Source: Paraglomus occultum (Eukaryota; Glomeromycota; Glomeromycetes; Paraglomerales; Paraglomeraceae). From it: DNA of 11,248 nt. Made by a program: the position numbers and the translations under genes. The notes beneath the pieces were generated by a model that had not been told where the DNA came from, searched no databases, and saw only the letters and a program-made list of their open reading frames with translations. The DNA lies in assembly GCA_910592205.1 (NCBI GenBank), contig CAJVPJ010001233.1, positions 1-11,248 on the forward strand, in the 5' to 3' direction. Shown here piece after piece: positions 8,077-11,248 of this stretch (its first letter is position 1; each line of letters begins with the position of its first letter).

Positions 8077-8198
8077 GTACAATAATAATATGTAAAAATC
8101 TATTGCTATTATTTTCGAAAAGCACAATTAATTAAATTTATTTATGTTGTTATCGCTCTTCAACGAGCTGGCTATTGTCATAAATAAGGTGTATTGAA

Positions 8199-8204
8199 AT
8201 AAAG
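8199..8204 (+). promoter_or_regulatory. AATAAA hexamer, possible poly(A) signal
   Basis: AATAAA lies in TTGAAATAAAGG on the plus strand, the first such hexamer downstream of the candidate exon at 7344-7466. No clear G/T-rich element follows. In this composition it is weak evidence. Confidence 0.15.
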
Positions 8205-8214
8205 GATAATAATA

Positions 8215-8560
8215 GCCAAATTTATTTAATAATAATTTGTTTCCTTATGCTCCTCAATAACAACTTACAGCGTTGTTTTTATTAATTCCACCAACTATTA
8301 GCACGCTTTCTGGAATTATATTCCACTCCTCCACCAAGATTTTTTTGGCTTTTTACATTATTTTTAAAGATTTCTATCGGACTGTTTGATGGCCAATCCA
8401 TTTTCCTCCAGAGACAAAATAAACATGCTTTACTGACTCATTGAGATCACCACTGCCGATAAAATGCTTTAGCGAATCTGTTCCAACTCTGCCGGAACAC
8501 CGTCGGACGTAGGTATAAAGGCAAACGGCGATTCCGTCTAATTCCCAAAAATTGCACAAA
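8215..8560 (-). pseudogene. Tc1/mariner-family transposase remnant, C-terminal part
   Basis: Read on the minus strand, one frame contains MDWPSNSPIEIFKNNVKS. This matches the conserved DWPxxSPDLNPIENLW block of Tc1/mariner DDE transposases, with DLNP deleted and N-L-W altered. Upstream, in another frame, is an open stretch from 8559 (FWELDGIAVCLY near its start), which sits where the WGxxxxxGxGxL region belongs. Downstream, after a further frameshift, LVEEWNIIPESVLI fits the usual W..IP..V helix. A stop-broken tail resembles the C-terminal RRC.AVI...GG end. Multiple frameshifts and stops show it is dead. The N-terminal helix-turn-helix part was not found and terminal inverted repeats were not identified. 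Confidence 0.75.
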
Positions 8561-8665
8561 TATTTTTATATGGAGCAAATTTTGCGCAAGCAAATGCTGT
8601 GATAGCTGAAACATAGCAAATTCATTAAATCGATAAAGTTACACCAGAGAAGAAGCGTAGAGCTG

Positions 8666-8710
8666 TTATGTCTGAGTTTGGAACTCGGTTCAAAACTGAC
8701 TCAACACTAC
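8666..8710. mobile_element. Foldback family, minimal copy 3 (about 45 bp)
   Basis: TGTCTGAGTTTGGAACTCGG followed by a degenerate inverse arm (ACTGACTCAACA) keeps the arm sequence of copies 1 and 2 (TGTGTCTGAGTT, TGTGTTTGAGTTTGG). The CCTGTC block and all internal units are lost. It is a solo or collapsed version of the element. Confidence 0.5.
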
Positions 8711-9160
8711 TAATAACTTTTGATACGTTTGTTACAACATAAAGTGGATAGTTTCAACATAAGTTATACCATTTTACCAAATTGGGAAGTTTATATGCAA
8801 TAAAGCAATAGTATACCAATTTTTTCTTTCCCCAGGTTAGTAGCAGTCAGTGAGCGCCGCTGTTCGTCATTGATGCAAAGTGACAAAACCGTCTTCGCAA
8901 TGATATGATCTGATTCGACCGAACAAATACTTATGAAAATAACGAAAAGATTTACGATTTTCTTTAGTTAAGGTTGGTAAATTATAGAAAACTATTATTC
9001 TCATTTGCCGGTTCCTATCTTTCTTCTCCTAAGTCCGTCACACTACGCAAGCGTATTGCTGCGATATTAGACCTTTTGTTGAACATTATTGACAGATTTT
9101 ATGCACATTTAACCAACTGGAGATTTTATATCGCCGCGCTTATTTGTAGGATTAAGTAAA
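8711..9160 (+). other. No gene called; two strong acceptor-like sites with short open frames
   Basis: TTTTTTCTTTCCCCAG ends at 8835 and is followed by 23 open codons (LVAVSERRCSSLMQSDKTVF at the start) to TGA at 8906. GATTTTCTTTAG ends at 8967 and is followed by 63 open codons to TAA at 9157, with a helical, Leu/Ile-rich middle (LRKRIAAILDLLLNIIDRF). Both could be terminal exons, but no upstream coding exon can be tied to them. Confidence 0.2.
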
Positions 9161-9760
9161 CACGCAGTTCTTATCTGCGGCAGTAACTCAGAAACAAAAG
9201 TATACAGTGAATCCTTATCTGTGTGTTTGTGGGAAACTTAGACATTAGTTATGCGATAAAATTTGATTACCAAAATTACGTTTTCTTTTTACTTTACTCA
9301 AACAATTATTGACTGTGATAACACACTATCGATCAATATATTTGAAAAAGTTATACAAACCCAGTATTCGTCATCCTACATAACTATATCACATGTAATA
9401 TCTATTAATTTGAATAATTTATTTATTATCAGTATATATTGATAATATTTTTAAATTTATCACTGACAAGTGGCGAATATTTTGATCAAGTGTTATTAGA
9501 ATGTGAAATGAAAAATATTACTAATACTAGACATCATCAACCGAGATGAGCTAAATTTTTAACAATTGTAATTGGAGCCGAAGCCGTCGTCCGAATGGGC
9601 GGTTGCACATGTATACATTGCATTTGTTGTCTGTAATTTACAAAACAGTTATTATTAGACAAGTTTTCAATCAAACCCTTATTCAAAGCCGTATTATAAA
9701 GGTTCAGAATTTTTTGATTGATTACTATGTAATTATGAGTGCAGTCAATTTCCTATTATA
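9161..9760. other. Intergenic, nothing recognised
   Basis: AT-rich, with stops in all frames. TTTATT near 9420 would be a minus-strand AATAAA signal but occurs often in such composition. Confidence 0.4.
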
Positions 9761-10860
9761 AACACGTTGCAAAGACAAAACAAAAATACACAGAAAGAAA
9801 TATAAAAAAGCCATAATATCTGGTTGTAACTACTGAACTACATTAACAGATCGCTCAATTATTTGACATCAGCATTACACTCAACACAATAATACAATTA
9901 AGATTAAAATTATATACACTTTTAAGAAACAAAATGGGTACAATTAACACATCTCAAGGTATTCATAATAACACGTGCAAATTGGTTACTATGCTCATTG
10001 TTTCATACTTATTATTATTATTATTATCATGCTCATGCTTATTTGTTTAAGAACCAAGTGAAAAAAGTGTAGCAGTTGTTATTGTCACATAACAAAAAAA
10101 AAACGAATTTGCAAGCCAAAACGTAATATAAATAATAGTAATAATAACCCAGAATATGAACGTGCAACATAATCCTTGTTCTGAAAGACTGAAAATAAAA
10201 AAAAAAAGACAAGATACAATGTCAATAGGGGTGGAAATAATGGAAGCTAATACTAATAAAGACAGAAGCATCATGTTATCCTAGAGTAGTGTGAATCAGG
10301 TACAACAGAGATAAACAGTAATTTAACAGGTCTTCCATTGTCTTTTGACAGTGATAATTTTATTCGAAATCCTGAGCATTTGAAGAAGCAATATTGTCTG
10401 AAAAACCAATTAAACATACCTTTGAAATTGAATTAGACACAAAATTGCTCCACCATTGACCCACTTTTCTGATGTTAAATAATAAAGATAAATTCCGTAA
10501 GCTTTTTTGATTTCTCATCTGGCTCTGGTTATTATTGGGAAATTATAATACGAAAAATACACTTACATACAAGACATGAATTCTGCTATCATATATCTTG
10601 GATGTACAATGTGACATGATTGAGCATAGCAATGCCCAGAAGACTAGACTTTATAAGACAGAGTGAAACTTGTACAGCTATTAATAGATATAACTGTGCT
10701 GGAAATATTAATTTATTCATAATAATAATGCAGCAAACAGACAAGTTGTAGTCAATATCAGCTTCAACATGAACATCCAACATACCAACAAGTAATGTTT
10801 CCTAAGAGTGGATAAGAACAAATATACATTATAATTTGCAAAATACACACATACATAGGG
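9761..10860 (-). other. A-rich stretch, possible U-rich untranslated region of a minus-strand transcript
   Basis: On the plus strand A clearly outnumbers T over about 1.1 kb; several 60-base lines have about 28-34 A. A 10-base A-run lies near 10092-10102 and an A-rich run near 10194-10208. Open frames on the minus strand (10047-10274, 10589-10783) are Phe/Leu/Ile-rich only because of this skew. A 3'UTR transcribed leftward is one explanation. No minus-strand coding exon is visible. Confidence 0.2.
10009..10028. repeat. (ATT)n microsatellite
   Basis: Perfect trinucleotide array of about six units. It is the reverse complement motif of the AAT arrays elsewhere in the window. Confidence 0.85.
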
Positions 10861-10865
10861 AAACT

Positions 10866-10914
10866 CGATGAGTCGGACATGACGGGGTGGGCATGGATGT
10901 CCGACTTATCATCG
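10866..10914. repeat. GC-rich hairpin in AT-rich surroundings
   Basis: The left arm CGATGA-GTCGGACAT (10866-10880) pairs with ATGTCCGACTTATCATCG (10897-10914). Fifteen base pairs are interrupted only by a three-base bulge, around a 16-base G-rich loop. There is no following T-run, and the sequence does not match the conserved core of a hammerhead ribozyme or a histone stem-loop. Confidence 0.65.
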
Positions 10915-11248
10915 TATCACAATTCCTTATTATTATCATATATATTACTTTCAGATTACCAATTTATTCGGGTAAATATAATAAACAGATAAGAACAAAA
11001 ATTTGCTACTGCTATTGCTTGTTTAAATAAACGCCTATATTGGTTTTGTTTCAACAAATTAATTTGTTTTCTGCTGATTTTATGTTTTAAATTTCTTAAT
11101 TGACTATGTCCTTATTCTGTTCCAAAACATAAAATTTGAATGCTTTTTAAAGCATTTCTTGAGAGTGCATGTTCACAATCCTTTTCTAAGAAAAACAAAA
11201 GTGCAATCTTTAACATTTCTAACAGAATTAAGAACTTACAAAATTCCT
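10915..11248. other. Intergenic or untranslated, nothing recognised
   Basis: AT-rich with no open frame of note. AATGCTTTTTAAAGCATT near 11139-11156 is a short perfect inverted repeat, of a kind expected by chance in this composition. Confidence 0.4.

Noticed and set aside
10047-10274. Minus-strand frame coding a very hydrophobic Phe/Leu/Ile-rich peptide
   Set aside because: The composition reflects T-rich strand skew; there is no start context, splice signal or recognisable motif.
10589-10783. Minus-strand 64-codon frame
   Set aside because: Same skew-driven hydrophobicity, with no supporting signal.
10866-10914. Hammerhead ribozyme, suggested by GATGAG next to a stem
   Set aside because: The required CUGANGA and GAAA core pieces are not in the right arrangement on either strand.

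Overview
The window reads as nuclear DNA of an animal, probably an invertebrate. It is AT-rich (roughly two thirds A+T by eye) and gene-poor. It holds one multi-exon gene with GT-AG introns of 83 to 307 bases, AATAAA polyadenylation signals, trinucleotide microsatellites, a foldback/MITE-like repeat family and a decayed Tc1/mariner transposase. There is no operon structure, no tRNA or rRNA gene and no CRISPR array that I can see. I could not place the species.

Region 1-2360 is the 3' part of a plus-strand gene. Six exons (3-212 from the window edge, 520-833, 1129-1328, 1425-1732, 1829-1985, 2069-2160) join in consistent phase into a 426-residue C-terminal part of a protein, then a stop and a short 3'UTR. 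The protein is helical. It has a TPR-like stretch at the visible N-terminus, a Ser/Thr-rich linker, a basic nuclear-localisation-like cluster and a C-terminal helical domain. I do not recognise the family. Around intron 4 there are two competing donor/acceptor pairs, both frame-preserving. They would swap a 23-residue acidic Ser/Asp/Glu segment for a 16-residue segment.

Intron 2 carries the largest copy (896-1052) of an inverted-repeat element made of about 20-bp self-complementary units. A 110-bp copy lies at 7967-8076 and a minimal one at 8666-8710. Between the last two, on the minus strand, is the C-terminal part of a Tc1/mariner transposase (8215-8560). It is recognisable by its DWPSNSP..IE block but is frameshifted and lacks DLNP. 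Thus 7.9-8.7 kb is a small transposable-element patch.

The rest (2360-7340 and 8711-11248) is mostly intergenic or very long intron. It contains simple repeats, small local duplications, scattered weak exon-like pieces on the plus strand (the best is a coiled-coil-like one at 7344-7466), an A-rich stretch at about 9760-10860 that could be the U-rich untranslated region of a minus-strand transcript, and an isolated GC-rich hairpin at 10866-10914. I found no convincing complete second gene and no clearly new biological system. The strongest leads are the alternative splice choice and the foldback family.
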